Shown: positions 15,514 through 25,200 of the stretch, piece after piece | Layout of the letters: each line of letters starts with the position of its first letter | Position numbering within the stretch: position 1 is the stretch's first letter | DNA from: DASZFV01 sp035549075 | Lineage (GTDB): Bacteria > Myxococcota_A > Polyangia > Fen-1088 | Direction of reading: 5' to 3' | DNA: 64,000 bases | Assembly (NCBI GenBank): GCA_035549075.1 | Contig: DASZRT010000136.1 | Span: 1 to 64,000, forward strand | Program-made: the position numbers and the translations under genes | Notes under the pieces: generated by a model | Database searches by the model: none | The model's input: only the letters and a program-made list of their open reading frames with translations | Told to the model about the DNA's origin: nothing

Positions 15514-16287
15514 CTACTCGGCGAGGCGCGCCGGCCGGCGCAGGGCGTGGCGGAGGCGGCGGAGGTAGTCGTCGCGGCGGATCGTGATGGCGCCGAGGCG
15601 CTCGAGGTGCGCCGTCTGCATCTGCGCGTCGAGGAGCGTGAAGCCCCCCGCGCGCAGGCGATCGACGAGGTAGGCGACGGCGGCCTTCGACGCGTCGGTC
15701 GCGCGGTGGAACATCGACTCGCCGCCGAAGAAGCCGCCGAGCGTGACGCCGTAGAGCCCGCCCACGAGCGTGCCGCCCGGCTCGCCTTGCCACACCTCGA
15801 TGCTGTGTGCGAGGCCGCGTCGGTGGAGCTCGCCGTAGGCGCGCACGAAGTCGTCGGTGATCCATGTCGACGGACGATCGGGCTTGGCCTCGGCGCAGGC
15901 GCGCATGACGTCTTCGAACGCGCGATCGATCGAGAAGGTCCAGCCGTTGCGGCGCGCGCTGCGGGCGATCGTGCGGTGCGCGCGCCACGTGTCGAGATCG
16001 AAGATCGCGCGCGGATCGGGCGACCACCACGTCACGGCCGGATCGGACGACCACGGGAACACGCCCGAGCGGTAGGCCGCGAGCAGCGTCTGCGTGTCGA
16101 GCCGGCCGCCGACGGCGACGAGCCCTTCAGGCCAATCCTCCGACGAAGGACCGACGGGCGCCCGCAGCTCGCCGAGCGTCGAGGCGGCGGAGCGCGTGTC
16201 GTCGAGGCGGCTCGGTTCGTCCACGTCGAAAGCATAACGCGAGCGGAGCGCCGTCGCCTGGGGAGAAGACGCGTTTTTTCGCGTCAT
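15514..16287 (-). CDS. aat: Leucyl/phenylalanyl-tRNA--protein transferase
   Basis: The protein has 257 residues. Aat adds Leu or Phe from aminoacyl-tRNA to N-terminal Arg or Lys, feeding the N-degron pathway to ClpAP. The hallmarks are clear: GLVAVGGRLDTQTLLAAYRS, then a FPWS segment, WWSPDPRAIF, STWITDDFVRAY, GGLYGVTLGGFFGGESMF and LLDAQMQTAHL. It is slightly longer than E. coli Aat because of an N-terminal extension; a GTG at 16224 (VDEPSRL) is a credible alternative start, since the bases before it use less typical codons and no good ribosome site precedes the ATG. It lies 19 bases downstream of the VWA gene on the same strand. Confidence 0.95.
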   Translation of the reverse strand: MTRKNASSPQATALRSRYAFDVDEPSRLDDTRSAASTLGELRAPVGPSSEDWPEGLVAVGGRLDTQTLLAAYRSGVFPWSSDPAVTWWSPDPRAIFDLDTWRAHRTIARSARRNGWTFSIDRAFEDVMRACAEAKPDRPSTWITDDFVRAYGELHRRGLAHSIEVWQGEPGGTLVGGLYGVTLGGFFGGESMFHRATDASKAAVAYLVDRLRAGGFTLLDAQMQTAHLERLGAITIRRDDYLRRLRHALRRPARLAE

Positions 16288-16306
16288 CTCCGTGTCGCGT
16301 CATGCT

Positions 16307-17518
16307 TCAGAACGCGAGGCCCGCGGCCGCGCCCGCCTTGCGCACCGTCTTCTCGACCTCGCCGTCGAAGCCCTCGGCTTTGTCGGCGGGTTGGCGCGAG
16401 AGGAATGCGTCGCGATCCTTCGACACCTTCGCGATGCGATCGAGGATCGCGCTGCGCGCCTTCGCGTCGGCCGCGATCTTTTCTTTGCGCTCTTCCATCT
16501 TCAAGCCCGCGAGCCCAGCGGGCAGCTCAGCGGCCGGAACGTTCGCGAGATCCACACGGCCCGAGCTGACGCCGCCCACGAGATCGTCGGCGATGACGGC
16601 GCTGTCGGCTTTCTTCGCCGAAAGAAATCCCGCGCGCGCAGCCTTGACGGGCGCGGGCGCCGCGGCCGCCGCCTCGAGCGCCGCGCGCGTCGCGGCGCCC
16701 TTCGCGCCGCCGTACGCGACGACCGTGTCCGACAGCTCGTCGTGCAGCTTCGCGAGCTCGCCGTCGTAGGGCGTGCGCCGCTCGCGCATGCCGCCGTCTT
16801 GATCGATCGTGAGGAACTCGCCGTGGCCGAGCGAGGCGATGCGCCGCCACACCGTGCCCGTCTCGGGATCGTTGCCGCAGCGGATGGCGTGGATCTGAAT
16901 GCCCTTGGCCGCCGCCGCGCGCGCCGCCTTCGCGTAGTCGTAGCCGTCGTCGTAGTCGAGGTGGGGCGGGGCGTCGCCCACCAGATAGATGAGGCGCACG
17001 TCGTTGTTGGCGCGTGGCGCCCACGACATCGCGTGCACGGCCTCGTGCAACGCGCGCGCGACGTGCTCGGGCGTGTCGCCGCCGCCGTCGGCCTTGAACG
17101 AGAGCAGGCGGCGGTAGACGCGATCGAGATCCGAGTCGAGATCGTAGACGCGCGTCACGTAGGCGTCGCCGATGTCACGGTAGGCGACGAGGCCCACGCG
17201 CACATCGGGCGTCGGCTGCGCGCGCGCGACGAAGCTGGCGATGCTCCAAATCTTCGCCTTCGCGCCCTCGATGAGCCCCGACATCGAGCCCGTCGTGTCG
17301 AGCGCGAACACGAGATCGACGCGCGGCCGCGCCGCGGGCGTCGTCGACTTCGGCGGCGCCGCGATCTCGATCGGCGCCGGCGCCGCGACGATCGACGCGG
17401 GGACCGGCGGCGCGACCAGCGCGTGGCGGTTCGCCGCCATCGCCCCGAGCCCCGCGCACATCGCTCCGATGATCAAACCCGCGCTCACCCACTCGGGCCA
17501 CTTCGTCTCTTTCGTCAT
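16307..17518 (-). CDS. Membrane-anchored von Willebrand factor A domain protein
   Basis: The protein has 403 residues. The ATG follows GGAGGG. One membrane helix (about 10-30) is followed by a Pro/Ala linker and a VWA domain (about 68-270). The metal-ion-dependent adhesion site is present as DTTGSMSG (Asp74, Thr76, Ser78), and YLVGDAPPH carries a later conserved Asp. The C-terminal part (about 285-403) is helical, Ala/Lys-rich and ends KTVRKAGAAAGLAF. Such proteins usually mediate protein-protein contacts on the outer face of the inner membrane. No MoxR ATPase gene accompanies it, so it is not a standard MoxR-VWA pair. Upstream, the 144-bp gap to the OmpA gene must hold both divergent promoters; no clear box is visible. 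Confidence 0.85.
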   Translation of the reverse strand: MTKETKWPEWVSAGLIIGAMCAGLGAMAANRHALVAPPVPASIVAAPAPIEIAAPPKSTTPAARPRVDLVFALDTTGSMSGLIEGAKAKIWSIASFVARAQPTPDVRVGLVAYRDIGDAYVTRVYDLDSDLDRVYRRLLSFKADGGGDTPEHVARALHEAVHAMSWAPRANNDVRLIYLVGDAPPHLDYDDGYDYAKAARAAAAKGIQIHAIRCGNDPETGTVWRRIASLGHGEFLTIDQDGGMRERRTPYDGELAKLHDELSDTVVAYGGAKGAATRAALEAAAAAPAPVKAARAGFLSAKKADSAVIADDLVGGVSSGRVDLANVPAAELPAGLAGLKMEERKEKIAADAKARSAILDRIAKVSKDRDAFLSRQPADKAEGFDGEVEKTVRKAGAAAGLAF

Positions 17519-17662
17519 GGTCGGTCCCTCCGGGCCGGGACAGACGCACGTGTTTCGCGGCGGATCTTCGTGGCCGTTTCGCCACGGCAGAAGGTGGGTG
17601 CCGCGCCTTCTTAAGACGCTGGACGCGCCAGCCGACTTGGGTCTACGGTCAACGCAGCGCGC

Positions 17663-19222
17663 ATGTCGACTCCGTCACCGAGGCAGCATCCGACCGGCGT
17701 CGTCGCCGTGGCGCTCGTGGCGTTCGCCGCGGCGTTCGCTCCCACCTCGGCGCACGCGCAGAAGGCCCTCGGGTTCGCCGTCGATCGCTTCGAGCCCGCG
17801 GGGGGCGGCAGCGAGTGGTTCTCGCTCGAGTCGCTCGACTTCCGCGGCAACTGGCGGCCCGCGGCCTCCATCGTCAGCGAGCTCGCGCTGCGCCCGCTCG
17901 TGATCTACGACCTCGACGGCAAGCGCGTCGCCTCCGTCGTCGACCAGCAGGCGATGGCGCACGTCGGCGCCGCGATCGTGCTTTCGGGCAGGCTGCGCGT
18001 CGATCTCAACCTGCCGGTCGCGATTTGGCAGGACGGCACGGCGGGCGTCGTCGGCGGCCAGGACTACGAGCCGCCCACGAGCTCGCCCGTCGGCGACCTT
18101 CGCTTGGGCGCTGATCTACGCTTGTTCGGCGAGGCGCACGGCGCCATCACGGGCGCCATCGGCTTGCAGGTCTTCTTCCCGACCGGCAAGCGCGACGCCT
18201 ACACGAGCGACGGCGCGATCCGGTTGTGGCCGCGCCTCTCCCTCGCCGGCGAGACGGGGCCCCTCGTTTGGGCGGCGCGCGTCGGTTACCACGAGCGCCC
18301 CACCTACAAGTGCGGCTGCTTCGCGCCCGGGCCCGAGGCCACGGGCGCCGTCGCGATCGGCGTGCGGCTCTTGCCGACGATGCTCATCGGCCCCGAGGTC
18401 TACGCCAGCACGCCCGCGTCCGGTGGCGGCTTCGGCAAGCCGGGACAATCGCCTGTCGAAGCGCTGCTGGGCCTGCACCTCGCGATCGCGCGCGATTGGC
18501 AGCTGGGCCTCGGCGCCGCGCCCGGGCTCACCGATGGCGCGGGCTCGCCGTCGTGGCGCTTCGTCGTCGGGCTGCAGTTCTTCCCGGCGTTCGAGCTGCC
18601 TCCGCCGCCACCACGGCCTCGCGAGCTGCCTCCGCTCCCGCCGCCACCGCCGCCCGCGCCCAAGCCCGTGCCGGCGCCGCCCGCGCCCAAGCCGCGTCCG
18701 CCCGCGCCACCTCCACCGCCGCCGCCGCCCCCACCTCCGCCTCCGCCGACCGACCGCGATCACGACGGCGTGCTCGATCCCGAGGACGCGTGCCCCGACG
18801 TGCCCGGCCCGCGTCACGAAGACCCGAAGCGCAATGGTTGCCCCGTCGTGCGCATCGAGGGCGGACAGATCCGCATCCGCGAGCAGGTGAAGTTCAAGAC
18901 CGCGAGCGCGGTGATCCTGCCCGAAAGCAACTACATCCTGGTCGGGATCATGAAGCTTTTGCAGGAAAATCCCGAGATCAAGAAGTTGAGGATCGAAGGA
19001 CACACCGACACGCAGGGCAAGGCGAAGGCCAACAAGAAGCTCAGCGAACGCCGGGCGGCGTCGGTCGTGAAGTGGCTCGTGAAGTACGGCATCGACAAGC
19101 ACCGGTTGACGAGCGCGGGCTTCGGCCAGGAGCGCCCGATCGCCACCAACCAGACGGCCGAAGGCCGCCAGGAGAACCGGCGCGTCGAGATCCACATCGT
19201 CGAGGGCCCCGGTGCGGAGTAG
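17663..19222 (+). CDS. OmpA-family outer-membrane protein with Pro-rich linker
   Basis: The protein has 519 residues. A signal peptide (ending about residue 32, SAHA) leads into a region of about 275 residues with beta-barrel-like alternation, ending near PAFELP. A striking Pro-rich linker follows (about 311-363, long runs of Pro). Next comes a thrombospondin-3-type calcium loop, DRDHDGVLDPEDACPDVPG (364-382), and an OmpA C-terminal peptidoglycan-binding domain (about 395-515) with LRIEGHTDTQG, LSERRAASVVKWL and RRVEI. The architecture ties the outer membrane to peptidoglycan. Its stop codon lies inside the start of the giant repeat-protein gene (11-bp overlap), so the two are probably translated together and may work as a pair at the cell surface. 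Confidence 0.92.
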   Translation: MSTPSPRQHPTGVVAVALVAFAAAFAPTSAHAQKALGFAVDRFEPAGGGSEWFSLESLDFRGNWRPAASIVSELALRPLVIYDLDGKRVASVVDQQAMAHVGAAIVLSGRLRVDLNLPVAIWQDGTAGVVGGQDYEPPTSSPVGDLRLGADLRLFGEAHGAITGAIGLQVFFPTGKRDAYTSDGAIRLWPRLSLAGETGPLVWAARVGYHERPTYKCGCFAPGPEATGAVAIGVRLLPTMLIGPEVYASTPASGGGFGKPGQSPVEALLGLHLAIARDWQLGLGAAPGLTDGAGSPSWRFVVGLQFFPAFELPPPPPRPRELPPLPPPPPPAPKPVPAPPAPKPRPPAPPPPPPPPPPPPPPTDRDHDGVLDPEDACPDVPGPRHEDPKRNGCPVVRIEGGQIRIREQVKFKTASAVILPESNYILVGIMKLLQENPEIKKLRIEGHTDTQGKAKANKKLSERRAASVVKWLVKYGIDKHRLTSAGFGQERPIATNQTAEGRQENRRVEIHIVEGPGAE

Positions 19223-22200
19223 CGCCCGCGCCGCGCTCGCGCTCGCGTCGATCGCCGTCGCGCTCGCGACGGCGCGCGACGCGCATGCGACGGCGAAGCG
19301 CCTCCAGGTGGACCAAAAGGGCGACTTCGTCCTCATCGGCAACACGCTCGGCTACGACTGCGGCGCGGGCGTGCCGGCGCCCGTCGTCGGCACGGTCGGC
19401 GCGTGCGGCACCAGCACGTCCGACACGGCGCCCGACATCTTCTGGAGCGCCGACGACGCGCACGCGACGGCGGCCGCCAACAACACGATCACGCTCGCGC
19501 AGTCGGGCAGCACGGCCGTGCTGGCGATCCCCGCGGGCGCGACGATCACCTACGCGCGCCTCTACTGGAGCGGCGTCGCCGCGACGGCGGACGCCAACGT
19601 CACCGTCGCGCGCGTGGGCACGGCCGACGCGTTCTCGACCGTCGTCACGAAGGACGACTCGGCGACGGCGACGTCGTCGACGCCGCAGACGTACTACCAG
19701 TCGACGGCCGACGTGACGACGCTCGTGCAGGCGCACGGCGCGGGCGCCTACCGCATCAGCGACGTCGACACCGTCAACTTCGTCAACCTCAACAACGACA
19801 CCGTCTACGCCGGCTGGTCGATGGTGGTCTTCTACGCGCTCGCGACCGATCCGCCGCGCGACCTGACGATCTTCGACGGCCTCGACCTCATCAACTCGCA
19901 GGGCGCGGCCGTCACCGTGAACCTCACGGGCTTCCAGGTCCCGAACGCCGGCTTCGACGCCAAGCTCGGCGCGATCACCTACGAGGGCGACGATCAGTAC
20001 TCGGGCGACTCGCTGACGTTCAACGGGGTGAAGCTGTCGGACGCGCTCAACCCCGCCAACAACTTCTTCAACGGCACGCGCTCGAAGCTGGGCGCCGCCG
20101 TGTCGAACGCCGGCGACCTGCCGCAGCTCACGGGCGGCGCGCGTAGCGTGTCCGGCATGGACCTCGACGTCGTCGACATCAAGGCCGAGCTGACGCAGGG
20201 TCAGACGACCGCGACGATCACCGCGGCGACGGCGCAGGACTTCTATCTGCTGGGCGCGTTCGTCACGTCGATCTCGACCTACAAGCCGGACTTCGGCGGC
20301 GCGACCAAGACGGTGACCGACCTCGTCTCGCATCCGGGCGGCTCGGTGCTGCCGGGCGACACGATCGAGTACACGATCTCGGCGACCAACACGGGCAACG
20401 ACGGCGCCGTCAACACGATCCTCAACGACGCGCTTCCAACGGGCCTCACCTTCGTGCCGGGCTCGATCCGCGTGACGGCCGGCCCGAACGTGGGCACGAA
20501 GACGGACGCGACGGGCGACGATCAGGGCGAGTACATCTCGGCCTCGCGCACGGTGCGCGTGCGGCTCGGCACGGGCGCGAACGGGACGTCGGGCGGCACG
20601 ATGAACATCGGCGCGTCGACCTCGGTCGTGTTTCGCGTCACCGTCGACTCGTCGGTCTCGGGCGTCATCCAGAACCAGGCGATCATCACCGCGGGAGGCG
20701 CCGCGGGCGCGCCCGCCGAGAACTACAAGAGCGACAACAGCGGCAACAGCTCGATGCCGACGCCGACGCCCATCACCGTCGACATCTGCTCGCAGACCTC
20801 GGATTGCTCGGGCGCGACGCCGTATTGCCTCACGACGACGTCGCCGCACGCGTGCGTCGGCTGCCTCGCCGACACGAACTGCTCGGGCACGAAGCCCAAG
20901 TGCGACTCGAGCTCGAACACGTGCCGCGCTTGCAGCGCCGACGCCGAGTGTCCCTCGACGAAGCCGGTCTGCCTGCCCAGCGGCGCGTGCGGCGAGTGCT
21001 CGTCGACCAACGCCGCCCACTGCGGCGGCACGACGCCCGCGTGCGACACGGGCACGGCGACGTGCGTGGCCTGCGTCGCCAACGCGACCTGCGGCGGCAC
21101 GACGCCCGATTGCAACACGACGACGCACACCTGCGTGGGCTGCCTCGGCAACACGGACTGCGCCGGCGCGTCGCCCATCTGCGATCCCGGGATGCAGACG
21201 TGCCGCGCATGCTCGGGCGACAGCGAGTGTGGTGGCGTGACTCCCGCCTGCGAGCCGTCGGGCGCCTGCGGCCAGTGCTCGGCCGGGAACGCCACGGCCT
21301 GCGGCGGCACGACGCCCGTCTGCGACACGACGAACGGCGTGTGCGTGCGCTGCACGGCCAACGCCGACTGCAGCGGTTCGACGCCCATCTGCAACGGCGG
21401 CACGCACACGTGCCGGTCCTGCGCGGGCGACGTCGATTGTTCGGGCGCGACGCCGGCCTGCGAGCCGTCCGGTTCGTGCGGCCAGTGCTCGGCGACGAAC
21501 GTCTCGAAGTGCGGCGGCACGACGCCGGTCTGCGACACGACGAACGGCGTGTGCGTGCGCTGCACGGCCAACGCCGACTGCAGCGGCTCGACGCCCGTCT
21601 GCAACGGCGCGACGCACACGTGCCGCGCGTGCGGCAGCGACAGCGAGTGCCAGAGTCGATCGTCCGCGACGCCGGCGTGCGAGTCCTCGGGCGCGTGCGG
21701 CCAGTGCTCGGCGACGAACGCCTCGGCGTGCACGGGCACGACGCCTGTCTGCAACACGGGCACGAGCACGTGCCGCGCGTGCGGCGGCGACGGCGATTGT
21801 TCGGGGGCGACGCCGGCGTGCCAGCCGTCGGGCGCCTGCGGCGTCTGCTCGTCGACCAACAACTCGCAGTGCACGGGCGCGACGCCCGTCTGCAACACGT
21901 CGTCGGGGACGTGCGCTTCGTGCGTCTCGAACGCGCAGTGCGGCGGCTCGACGCCGGTCTGCAACACGACGACGCACACGTGCCGCGCCTGCGCGGGCGA
22001 CGTCGATTGTTCGGGGGCGACGCCGGCGTGCGAGCCTTCGGGCGCGTGCGGTCAGTGCTCGACGAGCAACCACGCGCAGTGCACGGGCGCGACGTCGGTC
22101 TGCAACACGACGACCCAGACCTGCGTGGGCTGCCTCTCGAACGCGAACTGCAGCGGCGCGACGCCCGTCTGCAACGCCGGCACGCTGACGTGCCGCGGGT

Positions 22201-25200
22201 GCGCGGGTGACGGCGAGTGCGGCGGCGCGACGCCGGCGTGTGAGTCGTCGGGCGCGTGCGGCCAGTGCTCGGCGACGAACGCCAGCAAGTGTGGTGGCGC
22301 TGCGCCCGCGTGCAATACGATCTCGGGCACGTGCGTCGCCTGCGTGTCGAACGCCCAATGCGGCGGCTCCACGCCCGTCTGCAACACGGCGACGAACACG
22401 TGCCGCGGGTGCGCGGGCGACGGCGAGTGCGGCGGGGCGACGCCGGCCTGCGAGGCGTCGGGCGCGTGCGGGCAATGCTCGGCCTCGAACAACGCGGCCT
22501 GCGGCGGCGCAACGCCGGTCTGCCTCACAGGCACGGGCACGTGCGTCGGTTGCATCGCGGCCGCCGACTGCGGCGGCAGCGCGCCCATCTGCAACGGCAC
22601 GACGCACACGTGCCGCGGCTGCACGGCCGACGTCGATTGCTCGGGCGCGACCCCCGCGTGCGAGCCGTCGGGCGCGTGCGGCGCGTGCTCGGCCACGAAC
22701 CGGAGCAAGTGCGGCGGCTCGACCCCGGTTTGCCTCACGGGCACGGGCGCGTGCGTGGGGTGCGTCGCCAACGCCGACTGCGCGGGCGCGACGCCGATCT
22801 GCGACGGCACGACGCACGCGTGCCGCGGCTGCGGCGGCGACGGCGAGTGTGGCGGCGCGACGCCGGCCTGCGAGCCGACGGGGGCGTGCGGCCAGTGCTC
22901 GACGACGAACACCGCGAAGTGCGGTGGCGCGACGCCGTCGTGCAACCCGACGACCGGCACGTGCGTCGCCTGCACCTCGAGCGCGACCTGCTCCGGCGCG
23001 ACGCCCGTCTGCAACCTCGCGACGAACACCTGCCGCGGCTGCTCGGCCGACGCCGAGTGCGGCACGGCCGCGCCCGCGTGCCAGTCGAACGGCTCGTGCG
23101 GAGCGTGCTCGCCCACGAACACGACGCTCTGCGCGGGCGGCACGCCCGTCTGCAACGGCACGACGGGCACGTGCGTCGCCTGCGTCGTCAACGGCGACTG
23201 CGGCGGCGCGACGCCGACCTGCAACACGACGACGCACACCTGCCGCGCGTGCACCCTCGACAGCGACTGCAGCGGCGCGACGCCCGCCTGCCAGTCGAAC
23301 GGCGGCTGCGGCGTCTGTTCGGCCTCGAACCAGTCGCTGTGCACGGGCGCGACGCGCGCCTGCGACACGGCGACCGCGACCTGCGTCGCGTGCACGACGA
23401 ACGCGACGTGCGGCGGGACGACACCCGCCTGCAACACGACGACGCACACGTGCCGCGCCTGCACGAGCGACAGTGACTGTGGCGGCACGACGCCGGCCTG
23501 CCAGCCCAACGGCGCGTGCGGCGCTTGCTCGGCGACGAACGCGGCGACGTGCGGCGGGACGACGCCCGTGTGCAACTCGGTCACCGGCGTGTGCGTCGGT
23601 TGCATCGGCTCGGCCCAGTGCAGCGGCGCGAAGCCCATCTGCGATCTCTCGGTGCACACGTGCCGCGGGTGCGCGGGCGACGGCGAGTGCGGCGGCTCGA
23701 CGCCGGCTTGCCAATCGTCGGGCGCGTGCGCCGCCTGCTCGGCGACGAACAAGACCCAGTGCACGGGTCCGACGTCGGTGTGCCAGACCGCGACCGGCTC
23801 CTGCGTCGGTTGCGTCGCTTCGGCGGATTGCTCGGGGCAGCTCCCCATTTGCGACGGCACGACGCACACGTGCCGCGCCTGCGCGGGCGACGGCGAGTGC
23901 GGCGCCGCCGCGCCCGCGTGTCAGCCCAACGGCTCGTGCGGCGCGTGCTCGGCGACGAACAAGACCCAGTGCACGGGCACGACGGGCGTCTGCAACACGA
24001 CGACGGGCAGCTGCGTGGCGTGCCTCGGCAACACCGACTGCTCGGGGACGACGCCGACGTGCAACACGACGACGCACGTGTGCCGCGCCTGCGCCGCCGA
24101 CACGGATTGCACGACCGCCTCGACGCCGGCGTGCGAGCCCTCGGGCGCGTGCGGCCAGTGCTCGGCGACGAACGCCACCCGCTGCGTCGGCACGACGTCG
24201 ATCTGCGACGCCACGACCTCGACCTGCGTGGGCTGCTTGGCCGACGCCGCGTGCAGCGGCACGACGCCGAAGTGCGACGCCACGACGCACGCGTGCCGCG
24301 GCTGCACGAGCGACGCCGATTGCTCGGGCTCGACGCCGGCCTGCCAGCCCTCGGGCGCGTGCGGCGTCTGCTCGGCGACGAACGCGACGGCGTGCGCCGG
24401 CGCCGCGTCGACCTGCGACGCCCCTTCGGGCACCTGCACGGGCTGCATGGCCGCCGCCCAATGCGGCGGCACGAAGCCGATCTGCGACGCGGCCACGAGC
24501 ACCTGCCGCGCGTGCACGAGCGACGCCGATTGCCCGGCCGCGACGCCCGCGTGTCAGCCGTCGGGCGCGTGCGGTGCGTGCTCGTCGACGAACGCGACCG
24601 CGTGCACGGGCGCGAAGCCTGCGTGCGACGCGACGTCGGGCACCTGCGTCGCATGCCTCGCGGGCTCGCAGTGCCAGGCGTCGGCGCCGGTCTGCGACGG
24701 CACGACGCACGTCTGCCGCGGCTGCGTCGGCGACGGTGAGTGTGGCGGTACGACGCCCGCGTGTCAGCCGTCGGGCGCGTGCGGCGTCTGCTCGGCGACG
24801 AACAAGAGCCAGTGCACGGGCGCGACCTCGCTCTGCGACGCGACGGCGGGCTCGTGCGTCGCGTGCCTCGCCAACGCCGACTGCAGCGGCTCTATGCCGA
24901 CGTGCGACGGCGCGACGCACACATGCCGCGCGTGCACGGCCGACGCCGACTGCGGCGGCGCGACGCCGGTCTGCGGCGCGGGCGGCGTCTGCCAGGCCTG
25001 CGGCGCCGGCGACGAAGGCGCGTGCGCCGGCACGGGCAAGGTCTGCGACGTCACGACCTCGACCTGCGTCGACTGCGTCGCGAGCTCGAGCTGCAGCGGC
25101 ACGACGCCGGTCTGCGACACGGGCACGCACGCCTGCCGCGCCTGCCGCGACAGCGCCGACTGCGATCCGAAGTTCCCCGTGTGCCTCGCGACGGGCGCGT